The notes under the pieces are model-generated. The model did not search any database, was not told where the DNA came from, and saw nothing but the letters and a program-made list of their open reading frames with translations. From Patescibacteria group bacterium (lineage in GTDB: Bacteria > Patescibacteriota > Microgenomatia > UBA1400 > PJMF01): DNA of 15,169 nucleotides. The position numbers and the translations under genes were made by a program. The DNA lies in assembly GCA_018813375.1 (NCBI GenBank), contig JAHJBU010000078.1:1-15169 (forward strand), read 5' to 3'. The stretch's first letter is position 1. The number at the start of each line of letters is the position of its first letter. Positions 5,972 through 14,930 of the stretch are shown here, piece after piece.

Positions 5972-8347
5972 ATGACTCAACCTACAAAAGACTTGCTTTT
6001 AAATCCTCAATTACTAAATACCCAACTCGTTTTACCTGTTGTACCCATTAGAGAAGGAGTACTGCTTCCAAGCACAGAATCGGTGCTTACTTTTGGTAGG
6101 CAAATTTCATTAAACGCTATTAAAGCAGCTGACCAATCCAAAAAACTAGTAATTCTTTTAACCCAAAAAAATCCCACCGTGGATCAGCCCAAAGCCCATG
6201 ACCTTTATCAAATCGGAACTCTAGCAGTTATTGAACGTACTCTAGACACAGAAGGACGAGTTAATGCTTTGGTTAAAGGCCTGGGGAGAGTAAAAATAGT
6301 TAAATTTATTCAAACAGATCCAGTTATTAAAGCTCAAGCTATTAAACTAGCTGACATTGTCAAACAAGATAATGAGATGAAAGCCTTGGCAACTCATCTA
6401 CAAAAAATCTTTCGCCAAGCTATCCATATGGGTAAGCCAGTGGAATTTCTCAACTTTATGAAGCTAATGAGTGGCGTGACTGAAGGTGAGCTAGCAGATC
6501 AAATCGCCAGCACCCTAAACATTAACACAGATCAAAAACAACAGATACTTGAAACCACAGAAGTCAAAGAAAGAATTAAAAAAATCATTGAGCACTTAAC
6601 CCGCGAGATGAAAGTACTTGAAATTGAAAAAGATGTAGTCCATAAAACTCAGAAAAAATTTGATAAAAACATGCGCGAAGGTGTACTACGAGAAAGACTG
6701 CGCACTATTCAAAAAGAGTTGGGCGAGCTAGAAGATGAAGAAGAAATAGCTCAAAGCTATGAGAAACAACTCAAAAAACTAAACTTAGATAAAGACATTA
6801 AATTAAAAATAACTAAAGAAATCAAGCGCTTGCGCTCAATGTCACCCAATAACCCAGAGTCTGGTTACATTCGTAGTTGGCTTGATACAATTTTTGACAT
6901 TCCCTGGAATACTTTTAGTAAAAACAAGATCACTCTTAAACAAGCTGAAAAAACTTTAAATAAAAGCCACCACGGATTAGAAGAAGTCAAAGATCGAATC
7001 TTAGAATACCTAGCGGTTTTACAACTCAAACAAAAAATTGCTAAAAATAAAACTGCCCATGTACCAACTATTTTATGTTTTGTCGGCCCACCTGGGGTAG
7101 GAAAAACTAGCATTGGTCGCTCAATTGCTGATGCACTAGGTAGAAAATTCACTAAGGCATCTTTGGGCGGTATTAGAGATGAAGCAGAAATTCGCGGTCA
7201 CCGTCGTACTTACGTAGGTGCATTGCCCGGTAGGATTATAAACGGCATTATCCAGGCCAAAAGCATGAACCCAATCTTTATGCTAGATGAGATTGATAAA
7301 ATAGGTCAAGATTTTCGTGGTGATCCATCTGCGGCCCTACTTGAGGCTTTAGACCCAGATCAAAACAAAGAATTTGAAGACCACTACCTGGGTATTCCTA
7401 TAGATTTGTCTAAGGTAATTTTTATCACTACTGCTAATACCCTTGATACTATTCCACCAGCCTTAAAAGATAGGTTAGAAATCATTCGCTATTCTGGCTA
7501 TACCGAAGAAGAAAAATTTCATATTGCTAAAAAACATCTCTGGGAAAAACAGCTTGAAGCCAATGGTTTAAATAAAAAACAAATAAAAATTAGCGATCCT
7601 ACATTTCACTATACGATCAAACGCTACACTAGAGAGGCTGGAGTCAGAGAACTAGAAAGAACTTTAGGTAAAAGCCTAAGAAAAGTAGCGCGCAAAATTG
7701 CTGAAAAAGGACTTGATGTTATCAAGCCCGTTAATTTAAGTAAAAAACAACTCAAAGACTATCTTGGACCAGAAAAATATGATGTTACTCAAATTGAAAC
7801 AGAAGATAGAGTGGGTTTAGCCACTGGTCTAGCATGGACCAGTGTAGGTGGAGACATGTTATTTATTGAAGTCGCCCTGACCCCTGGAAAAGGTAAAGTT
7901 ATACTCACTGGTAAACTGGGAGAGGTAATGAAAGAATCGGCTCAAACAGCCCTCACCTATGTTAAAGCTCATCTAAATAAATTAAAGATTGATAAAAAAG
8001 TTTTTGAACAAACCGATGTTCATGTCCATGTACCAGAAGGGGCAATTCCTAAAGAAGGTCCATCTGCAGGTATTACTATTACTACAGCAATGATATCCGC
8101 TTTTACCAATAGACCAATCAGAAAAGATATTGCCATGACTGGCGAAGTTACTCTACGAGGAAGAGTGTTGCCAATTGGAGGACTCAAAGAAAAAAGCATT
8201 GCAGCTCAACGCGCTGGGAGTAAAATAGTCATTATCCCGCAAGGAAACGAGCGCAACTTAGTTGATGTTCCTGATAAAATCAAAAAGGATATTATATTCA
8301 AACCAGTTAAAACCATGGATGAGGTGATTAAACTTGCCCTGTGTTAA
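5972..8347 (+). CDS. lon: ATP-dependent protease Lon (S16 family)
   Basis: Lon unfolds and degrades misfolded and regulatory proteins in the cytoplasm as an AAA+ hexamer. From the chosen ATG it has 791 residues, normal for LonA. Domains in order are an N-terminal substrate-binding domain starting LVLPVVPIREGVLLPS, a charged helical region (about 210-290), and the AAA+ module with Walker A GPPGVGKT (372-379), Walker B FMLDEID (436-442), sensor-1-like FITTAN and the segment PPALKDRLEII. The C-terminal protease follows, with catalytic S698 in GPSAG and K741 in GGLKEK, 43 residues apart as in E. coli Lon. All key residues are present. An upstream TTG (5933) and ATG (5960) are in frame, but a promoter-like pair overlaps them and no Shine-Dalgarno is seen. 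The lipoprotein gene starts nine bases after the stop, so they are probably co-transcribed. Confidence 0.97.
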   Translation: MTQPTKDLLLNPQLLNTQLVLPVVPIREGVLLPSTESVLTFGRQISLNAIKAADQSKKLVILLTQKNPTVDQPKAHDLYQIGTLAVIERTLDTEGRVNALVKGLGRVKIVKFIQTDPVIKAQAIKLADIVKQDNEMKALATHLQKIFRQAIHMGKPVEFLNFMKLMSGVTEGELADQIASTLNINTDQKQQILETTEVKERIKKIIEHLTREMKVLEIEKDVVHKTQKKFDKNMREGVLRERLRTIQKELGELEDEEEIAQSYEKQLKKLNLDKDIKLKITKEIKRLRSMSPNNPESGYIRSWLDTIFDIPWNTFSKNKITLKQAEKTLNKSHHGLEEVKDRILEYLAVLQLKQKIAKNKTAHVPTILCFVGPPGVGKTSIGRSIADALGRKFTKASLGGIRDEAEIRGHRRTYVGALPGRIINGIIQAKSMNPIFMLDEIDKIGQDFRGDPSAALLEALDPDQNKEFEDHYLGIPIDLSKVIFITTANTLDTIPPALKDRLEIIRYSGYTEEEKFHIAKKHLWEKQLEANGLNKKQIKISDPTFHYTIKRYTREAGVRELERTLGKSLRKVARKIAEKGLDVIKPVNLSKKQLKDYLGPEKYDVTQIETEDRVGLATGLAWTSVGGDMLFIEVALTPGKGKVILTGKLGEVMKESAQTALTYVKAHLNKLKIDKKVFEQTDVHVHVPEGAIPKEGPSAGITITTAMISAFTNRPIRKDIAMTGEVTLRGRVLPIGGLKEKSIAAQRAGSKIVIIPQGNERNLVDVPDKIKKDIIFKPVKTMDEVIKLALC

Positions 8348-8356
8348 ACTATCACT

Positions 8357-9235
8357 ATGGGTATTTGGCAAAAAATCAGCATCCTACTTTTGACTACATT
8401 TTTCTTTACTGGCTGTACTTTTTTTGATAAAAAAAATGTTGCCGGACTACAAGTCATTACCAATAATACCTCCAGCTCATTGTTTTTAGATGGCCAATAT
8501 TTAGATAAAACTCCTTTTATAGATAAAGCTATTAAACCAGGAAAATACACTCTTAAAATTGAGCCAGATGACACAAATCTAGCATCCTATGAAACCCAAG
8601 TAGTTCTTAGAAAAGGACTACTAACTGTAGTTACCTGGAAACCTGGAGACAGACCAGAAACTAGTGGAGGAATAATTTATGAAATGGAAGAAATAAAAAG
8701 CAACCAAGGTGAGTTATCATTCATTACCATTCCCGACAACACTATTATCAGCTTTGATCAAGGTGAGCAACAATTTTCTCCCTTAGCTTTAAAAAATATT
8801 GAGCCTGGACACCATCAATTTGAACTCAGCTTACCCTCATATGAAAAACAGCAACACACTATTAATGTTGTTAAAGGACACCGGATTACCATCACCGCTA
8901 AACTGGCTAGAGCAGTTCCACCAGATGACAAAGAGGAAAATAACTCTATTCAAACAACTGACAAAAGAATATTTGATCTTGCATCAGAATCAGCCCAAGT
9001 TAGCACCTCTAGTGGGCAATTAGTGACTATTAAAGCAACTAATTTTTTTCAGGATGGGGCAGAGGTGCTCAAGGTAAGAAGCTTGGCCAGTCCTTCTGCA
9101 GAAATTGTTGGCTATGCCAAAGTAGGCCAAGATTATCCCTATCTTAACGAAACCTCAGAGGGTTGGTATAAAATTCAGCTTAATGAGCAAACTGGGTGGG
9201 TGAGTGGACAGTATACAGAAAATATTCATAATTAA
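8357..9235 (+). CDS. Lipoprotein with two PEGA-like domains and a C-terminal SH3-like domain
   Basis: A 292-residue surface protein of unknown substrate. Residues 1-20 form a lipoprotein signal: a hydrophobic stretch ending in FTGC, with lipidated C20. Residues about 30-95 and 116-185 are two PEGA-like beta domains (SLFLDGQYLDKTPF...IKPGKY and FSPLALKNIEPGHHQF). After an acidic, polar linker (187-222), residues about 225-288 resemble bacterial SH3 (KVRSLASPSAEIVG, then GWYKIQL and GWVSGQY), which often binds cell-wall components. The protein is probably anchored in the membrane and reaches the wall. It lies nine bases after lon and 26 before the membrane-protein gene. No Shine-Dalgarno is visible, and ATG 8357 fits the signal peptide exactly. 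The domain assignments come from sequence pattern only. Confidence 0.8.
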   Translation: MGIWQKISILLLTTFFFTGCTFFDKKNVAGLQVITNNTSSSLFLDGQYLDKTPFIDKAIKPGKYTLKIEPDDTNLASYETQVVLRKGLLTVVTWKPGDRPETSGGIIYEMEEIKSNQGELSFITIPDNTIISFDQGEQQFSPLALKNIEPGHHQFELSLPSYEKQQHTINVVKGHRITITAKLARAVPPDDKEENNSIQTTDKRIFDLASESAQVSTSSGQLVTIKATNFFQDGAEVLKVRSLASPSAEIVGYAKVGQDYPYLNETSEGWYKIQLNEQTGWVSGQYTENIHN

Positions 9236-9261
9236 AAAAAATTGAATTATTTTTAGATTAT

Positions 9262-11172
9262 ATGCTAGCAGTTTTTTTATTACTTTCGATTTTGGGTTTT
9301 GGTAGTTACTTCACTCAATTTTTTTTCCCCCACTTTAAACCAATGGCTAGATTATCAACTCTGATCTTAACTGGATTGATTATTTCTGGTTGGCTGCTAT
9401 TTATTAGTGCAAAATATTTTGGATACGAACTAGGTTTATTAAGCACCACAATCATTGGACTTAGCCTTATCATCAACCTCATTGCTTCAAATCACTTGCA
9501 AAAATCACAATCACTCAAAATTAAATGGCAAAAAATTAAAAAAAAATTAAAAAAAACAAACTGGTTATTGATTGTTAGCATAATTGCATGGAGTGGTGTA
9601 TTAACTCAGCTGTCTATTACTCATAATTTTTTAAATAAACAGGGGGCCTATTACAGCGGAGGTGGAGCTTATGGAGACCTAGCACTTCATTCCACCCTAA
9701 TTCATTTTTTTGGTCTTCAGCCAAACTTAGATTTAACTTCGCCTATTTACGCTCAACAACCAACTTCATACCCATTTATGATCGATTTTATTGCAGGACA
9801 ACTTCTTAGAAGTGGGTGGTCTTTACAAATTAGCTTAATCATCACTAGCTTGCCCATAATGATTGCCTTAATTCTCTTAATTTATGTAGTCATTAAGGCT
9901 AATAAAGGAAGCACCCGAGCTTGGAACATAACCCTTTTGCTTTTTTTATTAAATGGCGGAGTTGGTATTGCATACTTTTTTCAAGACTGGCAAAAAAGCA
10001 ACTTAAACTTATTTCATTTTTTACTAAATCAACCCTTTGAATATGCTCACTTAGCAGACAAAAATCTAAGATGGTCCAACATCATAACAGATTATCTTTT
10101 GCCACAAAGAGGCATGGTGGTTGGCTTAGCCATATTTGCTCTTTTTTTAGTATTGTTTTTTCAAATCAATCGAAATAATAAAATCTCACTTAAAAAAAGC
10201 CTTGCCGGTATGAGCATACTAATTGGCTTATCTCCTTGGTGGCATATACACACCTACATTACCTTGCTCCCTCTGTTTGGCTGGAGTTTATTATGGTGGA
10301 GACATCAGCGTAAGCTATCAACTAAAGACATCGTTTTATTAATTCTACCCGCAGTAATTTTATCTATTCCACAACTATATTGGCAATTTACAAACACCAT
10401 GAATACAAAATTCATGCACTTTCAACCAGGATGGATGAAGGGAAACCAACATTTTATTCTTTTCTGGATTAAAAATATGGGGTTAGAAATTTTTATCTGG
10501 CTGGGTAGCATTTGTATAGCCTACAAACAAATTAAACAAAAAAAACGATGCGACTTCTTCTTACTCATATTCCCTTTAATAATTTTATTCATTCTGACAA
10601 ATTTAATTATTTTTCAACCACATGACTACGATAACATGAAATTTATGTTATTTTCTTATTTAGGAGTATGTGTAGTTACAGCTCTTTGGCTTGATAAAAA
10701 TTGGCCTAAAAAAAATATTTTAAAAATTATAGCGATTGTATTAATTACCTTCACAATTTCAACTGGTTTTGTATCAGTCATAAGAGAAATGACTTTATCT
10801 TGGAAAATTGCAAATCAGTCTTCAATAATGATTGCAACTAAGATCAAACAAAAAACAAACCCAGAGGGTATTTTTCTTACTTCTGATGAGCACAATCATC
10901 CTGTTTCAATGTTAGCTGGTAGAAAAATACTTTTAGGTTACCGAGGATGGCTTTGGACTCATGGCATTGACTACAGCCAAACTGTTTCTGATATTCAGCT
11001 AATGTTTGCTGGTACTCCAAAGACTCTAGACCTATTAAAAAAATATCGAATTAAATATATTTACATTGGTGAAAATGAAAGAAAAAAGTGGCAAGCCAAT
11101 CTAGAGTTTTTTGATCAACATTTTCCAAAAATAATTAGCGATCCAAATGTATCTATCTACCAGGTAAACTAA
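9262..11172 (+). CDS. Polytopic membrane protein, GT-C glycosyltransferase-like
   Basis: A 636-residue protein with about 12-13 hydrophobic helices and a soluble C-terminal domain of about 120 residues. After four helices and a basic loop (88-100, lysine-rich, likely cytoplasmic) comes an extracellular-type loop with SGGGAYGDLALH (132-143) and QQPTSYPFMIDF. An acidic residue (here D139) in the first large outer loop is a hallmark of GT-C enzymes, which move sugars from lipid carriers. The C-terminal part has SMLAGRKILLGYRGWLWTHG and YRIKYIYIGENE, resembling tails of bacterial GT-C-like membrane proteins. The transfer substrate is unknown and catalysis is inferred only. It may be co-transcribed with lon and the lipoprotein gene. 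Its stop overlaps the stop of convergent tpiA by four bases. Confidence 0.7.
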   Translation: MLAVFLLLSILGFGSYFTQFFFPHFKPMARLSTLILTGLIISGWLLFISAKYFGYELGLLSTTIIGLSLIINLIASNHLQKSQSLKIKWQKIKKKLKKTNWLLIVSIIAWSGVLTQLSITHNFLNKQGAYYSGGGAYGDLALHSTLIHFFGLQPNLDLTSPIYAQQPTSYPFMIDFIAGQLLRSGWSLQISLIITSLPIMIALILLIYVVIKANKGSTRAWNITLLLFLLNGGVGIAYFFQDWQKSNLNLFHFLLNQPFEYAHLADKNLRWSNIITDYLLPQRGMVVGLAIFALFLVLFFQINRNNKISLKKSLAGMSILIGLSPWWHIHTYITLLPLFGWSLLWWRHQRKLSTKDIVLLILPAVILSIPQLYWQFTNTMNTKFMHFQPGWMKGNQHFILFWIKNMGLEIFIWLGSICIAYKQIKQKKRCDFFLLIFPLIILFILTNLIIFQPHDYDNMKFMLFSYLGVCVVTALWLDKNWPKKNILKIIAIVLITFTISTGFVSVIREMTLSWKIANQSSIMIATKIKQKTNPEGIFLTSDEHNHPVSMLAGRKILLGYRGWLWTHGIDYSQTVSDIQLMFAGTPKTLDLLKKYRIKYIYIGENERKKWQANLEFFDQHFPKIISDPNVSIYQVN

Positions 11173-11837
11173 TTACTCTTAATTAATTCCGCAAACACCC
11201 CCACATCTAAACTCGCCCCACCCACTAGGACGCCATCAGTAATTTCTAAATATAAAATAACATTATCTGGACTCACGCTCCCGCCATATAAAACTGGAAC
11301 CTCTCCAAAAACCTCTTTAATTTCTTTTACTACTTTTGCTACTTCCTTAACTGGGGCATTTTCTCCAGTACCAATTGCAACTAGCGGCTCATAAGCCACC
11401 ACGCACTGACTTAATAAATCTGACTCAATTAGCTGCGCCTGATCTTCCATATAATCCTGATCAATACACACAATTGGAGTAATACCATTATTTAAAGCCT
11501 GAGAAACTTTATTAGCTACATCTTGATGAGATTCTTTTAAATAACGACGACGCTCAGAGTGACCTACAATAGCATACTTAACTCCCAAACCCTCTAAATT
11601 TCTAACACAAACTTCACCTGTATAACTTCCTGCAGGAAAAGAGCTTAAATTTTGAACCGCCAAAGAAACTCCAGGCAAATCTTTAATTTTATCTGCTACT
11701 AAAGATAAAAAAGGGTAGGGAGGAGCTATCACAATCTCTTGATCATCATTTAACTCAACCTTAAAATCATCCATCCACTGCCTAACTTCCTCCAAAGTCT
11801 TATTTGATTTCCAGTTAGCGACAAATAACTTTGACAT
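11169..11837 (-). CDS. tpiA: Triosephosphate isomerase, short form
   Basis: Interconverts dihydroxyacetone phosphate and glyceraldehyde 3-phosphate in glycolysis. Substrate-binding N8 and K10 lie in FVANWKSN, the catalytic histidine H93 in VGHSERR, and the catalytic glutamate E150 in AYEPLVAIGTG, which runs into flexible loop 6. Phosphate-binding YGGS (184-187) and LVGGASL (204-210) are present. At 222 residues it is about 30 shorter than typical bacterial enzymes and close to the archaeal size class. No break is visible, so the shortness looks native. The start has a clear Shine-Dalgarno, AAGGGAG on the minus strand, five bases before ATG. It is divergent from the helicase gene and overlaps the preceding gene's stop. 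Confidence 0.95.
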   Translation of the reverse strand: MSKLFVANWKSNKTLEEVRQWMDDFKVELNDDQEIVIAPPYPFLSLVADKIKDLPGVSLAVQNLSSFPAGSYTGEVCVRNLEGLGVKYAIVGHSERRRYLKESHQDVANKVSQALNNGITPIVCIDQDYMEDQAQLIESDLLSQCVVAYEPLVAIGTGENAPVKEVAKVVKEIKEVFGEVPVLYGGSVSPDNVILYLEITDGVLVGGASLDVGVFAELIKSN

Positions 11838-11842
11838 ATCAT

Positions 11843-11865
11843 CTCCCTTCTTTATAACTATATCA
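11843..11865 (-). promoter_or_regulatory. tpiA promoter and ribosome binding site
   Basis: On the minus strand, TGATATAGT is an extended -10 (TATAGT is the complement of 11857-11862, TG of 11864-11865). GGGAG (complement of 11843-11847) is five bases before the ATG. The predicted leader is about 13 nt, enough for this Shine-Dalgarno. Confidence 0.5.
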
Positions 11866-11879
11866 TTCTTAAATGCAGC

Positions 11880-11888
11880 TGTGATACT
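11880..11888 (+). promoter_or_regulatory. Candidate helicase-gene promoter, extended -10
   Basis: TGTGATACT is TGn plus GATACT. Initiation would fall near 11895, a few bases before the in-frame GTG at 11898. It lies in the divergent gap with the tpiA promoter, about 15 bases away. Confidence 0.35.
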
Positions 11889-11897
11889 ATGTGCTGC

Positions 11898-13778
11898 GTG
11901 ACCGACCTACTTTCAAAGCTAAACCAACAGCAACAGCAAGCTGTGCTACATGAAAATGGGCCAGCAGTAGTTCTGGCTGGAGCTGGCTCTGGCAAAACTA
12001 GAGTCCTGACTACTAGAGCAGCCTTTTTAATCAAAACTAAAAATATTCAACCAGAAAATATTTTATTAATGACCTTTACCAACAAAGCTGCTCAGGAAAT
12101 GAGTGGGCGAGTACAAAAAGCCACTACTCAACACCTACTTTACTCAGGCACCTTTCATCGTATTTGCGCACTGATTCTAAGACGTGACGGCAGATTCATT
12201 GACCTTAAACCTAACTATCTTATCTATGACACCCAAGATCAAGATGCACTCATTAGACAAATTTATAAAAACCAAGACTATGATCATAAGCGTTTTAATC
12301 GCAATGCAGTTAAAGCCACCATCTCCAATGCCAAAAACAAGATGCTGTCTCCAGCTAACTACAAAAAACAAGCAGAGAGTGATTTTGAAGAACATGTGGC
12401 CAAAGTTTATCAACACTACCAGGATCAATTAGAAAAAAATCAAGCTATAGACTTTGATGATTTACTCCTAAAAACCATCAAACTATTCCAACGACATCAT
12501 CAAACTCTAGATAAATACCAGCAGCAGTTTTTACATGTCTTAGTCGATGAATATCAAGATACCAATAAAGCTCAATACTTGCTGATCAAACTTCTAGGTC
12601 AACCACAAAACAACATCTACGTAGTAGGTGATTTCTCTCAAAGTATTTATGCCTGGCGCGGAGCTGATTATCGCAATTTAGAGTATTTAAAAAAAGACTT
12701 TAATCCAATTACTAACTACAAACTTGAGCAAAACTACCGATCTACTCAAACTATTCTTGACGCTGCCACCCAAGTAATCTCCAAAAATACTAGTCATCCT
12801 GTTTTAAAACTTTGGACTGATCAACCCATGAGTGAAACCATCACTATACTAGAAACCCAAGACAATGAAGATGAAGCTCAAACTGTACTGAATGAAATTT
12901 CTACCACTTTGAAAAACTATTCATACCAAGACATCGCCATTTTATACAGAGTTAACGCACAATCAAGAGCTTTTGAAGAAGCTTTTGTCCGCCGAGGAAC
13001 TCCTTATAAAATAATTGGTGGATTTAAATTTTATGAAAGAAAAGAGATCAAAGATGCTTTATCGTATTTACGTCTCTTGCTTAATCCCAATGATCAAATT
13101 AGTCAAGAGCGAGCCATTAAACTAGGTAAACGCCGATTTATTAAATTTGAAACTTGGGTTAAAAAACAATCTCAGCTGACTCCACTTCAAGCTCTTGAAG
13201 GAATTTTTGCGCAAACAGGTTATCTAAAAAAATTCGATGAAGATGACCCACAAGATTTAGCTCGAATCGAAAACATTCAAGAGCTACTCAATGTGGCTTC
13301 TAAATTTAATAGCCTAGCTAATTTTTTAGAAAATATTGCCCTGGTCCAAGACAACCATCTAACGGATCTAGCCCAATCTAGCCATGACAATGCCATTACA
13401 TTAATGAGCTTGCATTCAGCAAAAGGTCTAGAATTTCCTGTAGTTTTTATAGTAGGAATGGAGGAGGGTTTGTTACCTCACTCTCGATCTCTATATGACC
13501 CAAACCAGCTAGAAGAAGAAAGAAGGCTCTGCTATGTTGGTATCACTAGAGCGCAAAAAAAGCTTTATTTTTCTTATGCCAAAAAAAGGTGGCAATATGG
13601 AAACAGCTCACAAACAACTAAAAGTAGGTTTTTAAGTGAAATTAATCCTCAATTATTAGAAATCAATGCTCAAGCTTCAAAATACTCTAGTAGCAAGCAT
13701 CGCCTTGTTATAGATGATGACGTCCTAGACTCAGTACTAAGTGGAGACTTAGATATAGATGCTTTCCTAAAGTCATAA
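11898..13778 (+). CDS. UvrD/PcrA-type superfamily 1 DNA helicase (3'-5')
   Basis: An ATP-driven DNA helicase for repair and for resolving replication blocks. All SF1 motifs are visible (numbered from the chosen GTG): Q motif LNQQQQQAV, Walker A AGAGSGKT (27-34), TFTNKAAQEM, DEYQD (217-221), GDFSQSIYAWRGAD, QNYRST (278-283), SLHSAKGLEF (504-513), and VGITRAQKK (547-555). At 626 residues it is shorter than the usual 700-750. The region between motifs IV and V, which carries subdomain 2B, is reduced, and the C-terminal tail ends soon after motif VI. An ATG at 11889 (MCC) is possible, but it overlaps the promoter-like hexamer, while GTG 11898 gives an N-terminus (TDLLSKLN) like PcrA. UvrD, PcrA and Rep cannot be separated here. 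Confidence 0.93.
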   Translation: MTDLLSKLNQQQQQAVLHENGPAVVLAGAGSGKTRVLTTRAAFLIKTKNIQPENILLMTFTNKAAQEMSGRVQKATTQHLLYSGTFHRICALILRRDGRFIDLKPNYLIYDTQDQDALIRQIYKNQDYDHKRFNRNAVKATISNAKNKMLSPANYKKQAESDFEEHVAKVYQHYQDQLEKNQAIDFDDLLLKTIKLFQRHHQTLDKYQQQFLHVLVDEYQDTNKAQYLLIKLLGQPQNNIYVVGDFSQSIYAWRGADYRNLEYLKKDFNPITNYKLEQNYRSTQTILDAATQVISKNTSHPVLKLWTDQPMSETITILETQDNEDEAQTVLNEISTTLKNYSYQDIAILYRVNAQSRAFEEAFVRRGTPYKIIGGFKFYERKEIKDALSYLRLLLNPNDQISQERAIKLGKRRFIKFETWVKKQSQLTPLQALEGIFAQTGYLKKFDEDDPQDLARIENIQELLNVASKFNSLANFLENIALVQDNHLTDLAQSSHDNAITLMSLHSAKGLEFPVVFIVGMEEGLLPHSRSLYDPNQLEEERRLCYVGITRAQKKLYFSYAKKRWQYGNSSQTTKSRFLSEINPQLLEINAQASKYSSSKHRLVIDDDVLDSVLSGDLDIDAFLKS

Positions 13779-13828
13779 CTTTTTTTATACACAGTATCTT
13801 ACGTACCTGCTGATTTTTTGTACTACGT

Positions 13829-13856
13829 TTGAAAAAGTCAGGGTCCGTAATATAAT
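13829..13856 (+). promoter_or_regulatory. Strong promoter for the FemAB-type gene
   Basis: TTGAAA (13829-13834), 16 bases, then a perfect TATAAT (13851-13856). The ATG starts seven bases after the -10 (13864), so the predicted transcript begins at or next to the start codon: a leaderless mRNA. No Shine-Dalgarno is present. Confidence 0.6.
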
Positions 13857-13863
13857 CAACATA

Positions 13864-14901
13864 ATGCTTATCCGCTCCATTAGATCCGAAGAAAAAGAAA
13901 TCTATAATTTAGCCATATCTCACCCCCTGCAATCTTGGGAGTGGGGAAACTTCAGAGAAAAAACTGGAGTCAAAGTAGAAAGACTGGGGTTTTTTGAGGG
14001 TGAAAAACTAATTAAAGGACTTCAGGTAACTTTTCACACCATACCTTTACCAGGTATTAATAAGCAAGTTGGCTATCTCCCCAAAGGCTTTACTCCAGAT
14101 GAGGATCAAATCTCGGCTTTAAAGCAGTTAGCCAAGCGCCACAATGCGTTATTTATAAAGATTGAGCCAAACTTACTTCATGGCGCTAACACTCCACCTA
14201 ATTTTAATCAACTTATTAAAACCCTAGAAAATAATGGGGCTGTACCAGGAAGACCACTTTTTACTAAATACACCTTTCGACTTGATCTAACCAAGCCAGA
14301 AGACAAATTATTTGCCAATCTTTCTAGCAAAACTAGATATAATGTTAATTTAGCTTACAAAAAAGGTGTAAAAATTTTTGAAAACAGCACCGAGGATGGT
14401 ATGGATCAATACATCCAAATTTTAGAAGAAACTAAATCCAGACAGGGTTTTTATGCTCACAACCCTGATTATTTTAAAAAAATGTGGCAAACCATGAGTG
14501 ATTCTGGGATGATAAAAATTTTTAGCGCTACTTACCAAGACGAAGTCCTAACTTCATGGATCATGTTTGTATTTAACAATGTTTTATACTACCCATATGG
14601 AGCCTCTCGAAGTCACCATCGCAATGTCATGGCTAGTAACTTAATGATGTGGGAAATGATTCGCTATGGCAAAGAAGAAGGTTGTCATACTTTTGATATG
14701 TGGGGCAGCTTAGGACCAAACCCAAGTAAAAAAAATCCCTGGTATGGGTTTCATCGTTTTAAAAAAGGCTATGGGGGACAATTAATGGAAACCATAGGAA
14801 CTTATGATTTAGTAATGAATTTACCTATGTATAGACTATATCGAATTGGTGAAGGACTGCGTTGGAAATGGTTACGTCTTAAAACCCATTTGCCCTTCTA
14901 A
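13864..14901 (+). CDS. FemAB-family aminoacyltransferase (peptidoglycan bridge type)
   Basis: Members of this family (FemX, FemA, FemB, MurM) transfer amino acids from aminoacyl-tRNA to the lipid II or peptidoglycan side chain, using two GNAT-like folds. At 345 residues it is somewhat short of FemX/FemA (about 410-420), and the helical hairpin those proteins insert is not evident. Family features are HPLQSWEWGNFRE (20-32), QVGYLPKGFTP (68-78), the signature SSKTRYNVNLAYKKGVKI (154-171), FYAHNP (196-201), YYPYGASRSHHRN (242-254) and a closing WYGFHRFKKGYGG (293-305). The N-terminus starts directly with the first fold. It could instead be a FemAB-like GNAT of other function; the amino acid donor cannot be told. 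The following gene begins 29 bases after the stop. Confidence 0.88.
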   Translation: MLIRSIRSEEKEIYNLAISHPLQSWEWGNFREKTGVKVERLGFFEGEKLIKGLQVTFHTIPLPGINKQVGYLPKGFTPDEDQISALKQLAKRHNALFIKIEPNLLHGANTPPNFNQLIKTLENNGAVPGRPLFTKYTFRLDLTKPEDKLFANLSSKTRYNVNLAYKKGVKIFENSTEDGMDQYIQILEETKSRQGFYAHNPDYFKKMWQTMSDSGMIKIFSATYQDEVLTSWIMFVFNNVLYYPYGASRSHHRNVMASNLMMWEMIRYGKEEGCHTFDMWGSLGPNPSKKNPWYGFHRFKKGYGGQLMETIGTYDLVMNLPMYRLYRIGEGLRWKWLRLKTHLPF

Positions 14902-14918
14902 GGAAATTATCGTATCAT
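14890..14918 (+). promoter_or_regulatory. Possible promoter of the last gene
   Basis: TTGCCC (14890-14895), 17 bases, TATCAT (14913-14918), overlapping the end of the FemAB-type gene. The ATG at 14931 is 12 bases on, so the leader would be about five bases. Each hexamer is only a partial match. Confidence 0.3.
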
Positions 14919-14930
14919 CAATACTTACTA

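Noticed and set aside
6865..7152. 95-codon antisense frame inside lon
   Set aside because: It mirrors the conserved Walker A region of lon and has no start signals.
9526..9560. Runs of A in the membrane-protein gene as a possible phase-variable tract
   Set aside because: They encode a lysine-rich cytoplasmic loop in an AT-rich genome, and the frame is intact.
12177..12432. Overlapping frames on both strands inside the helicase gene
   Set aside because: Shadows of a well-supported coding frame.
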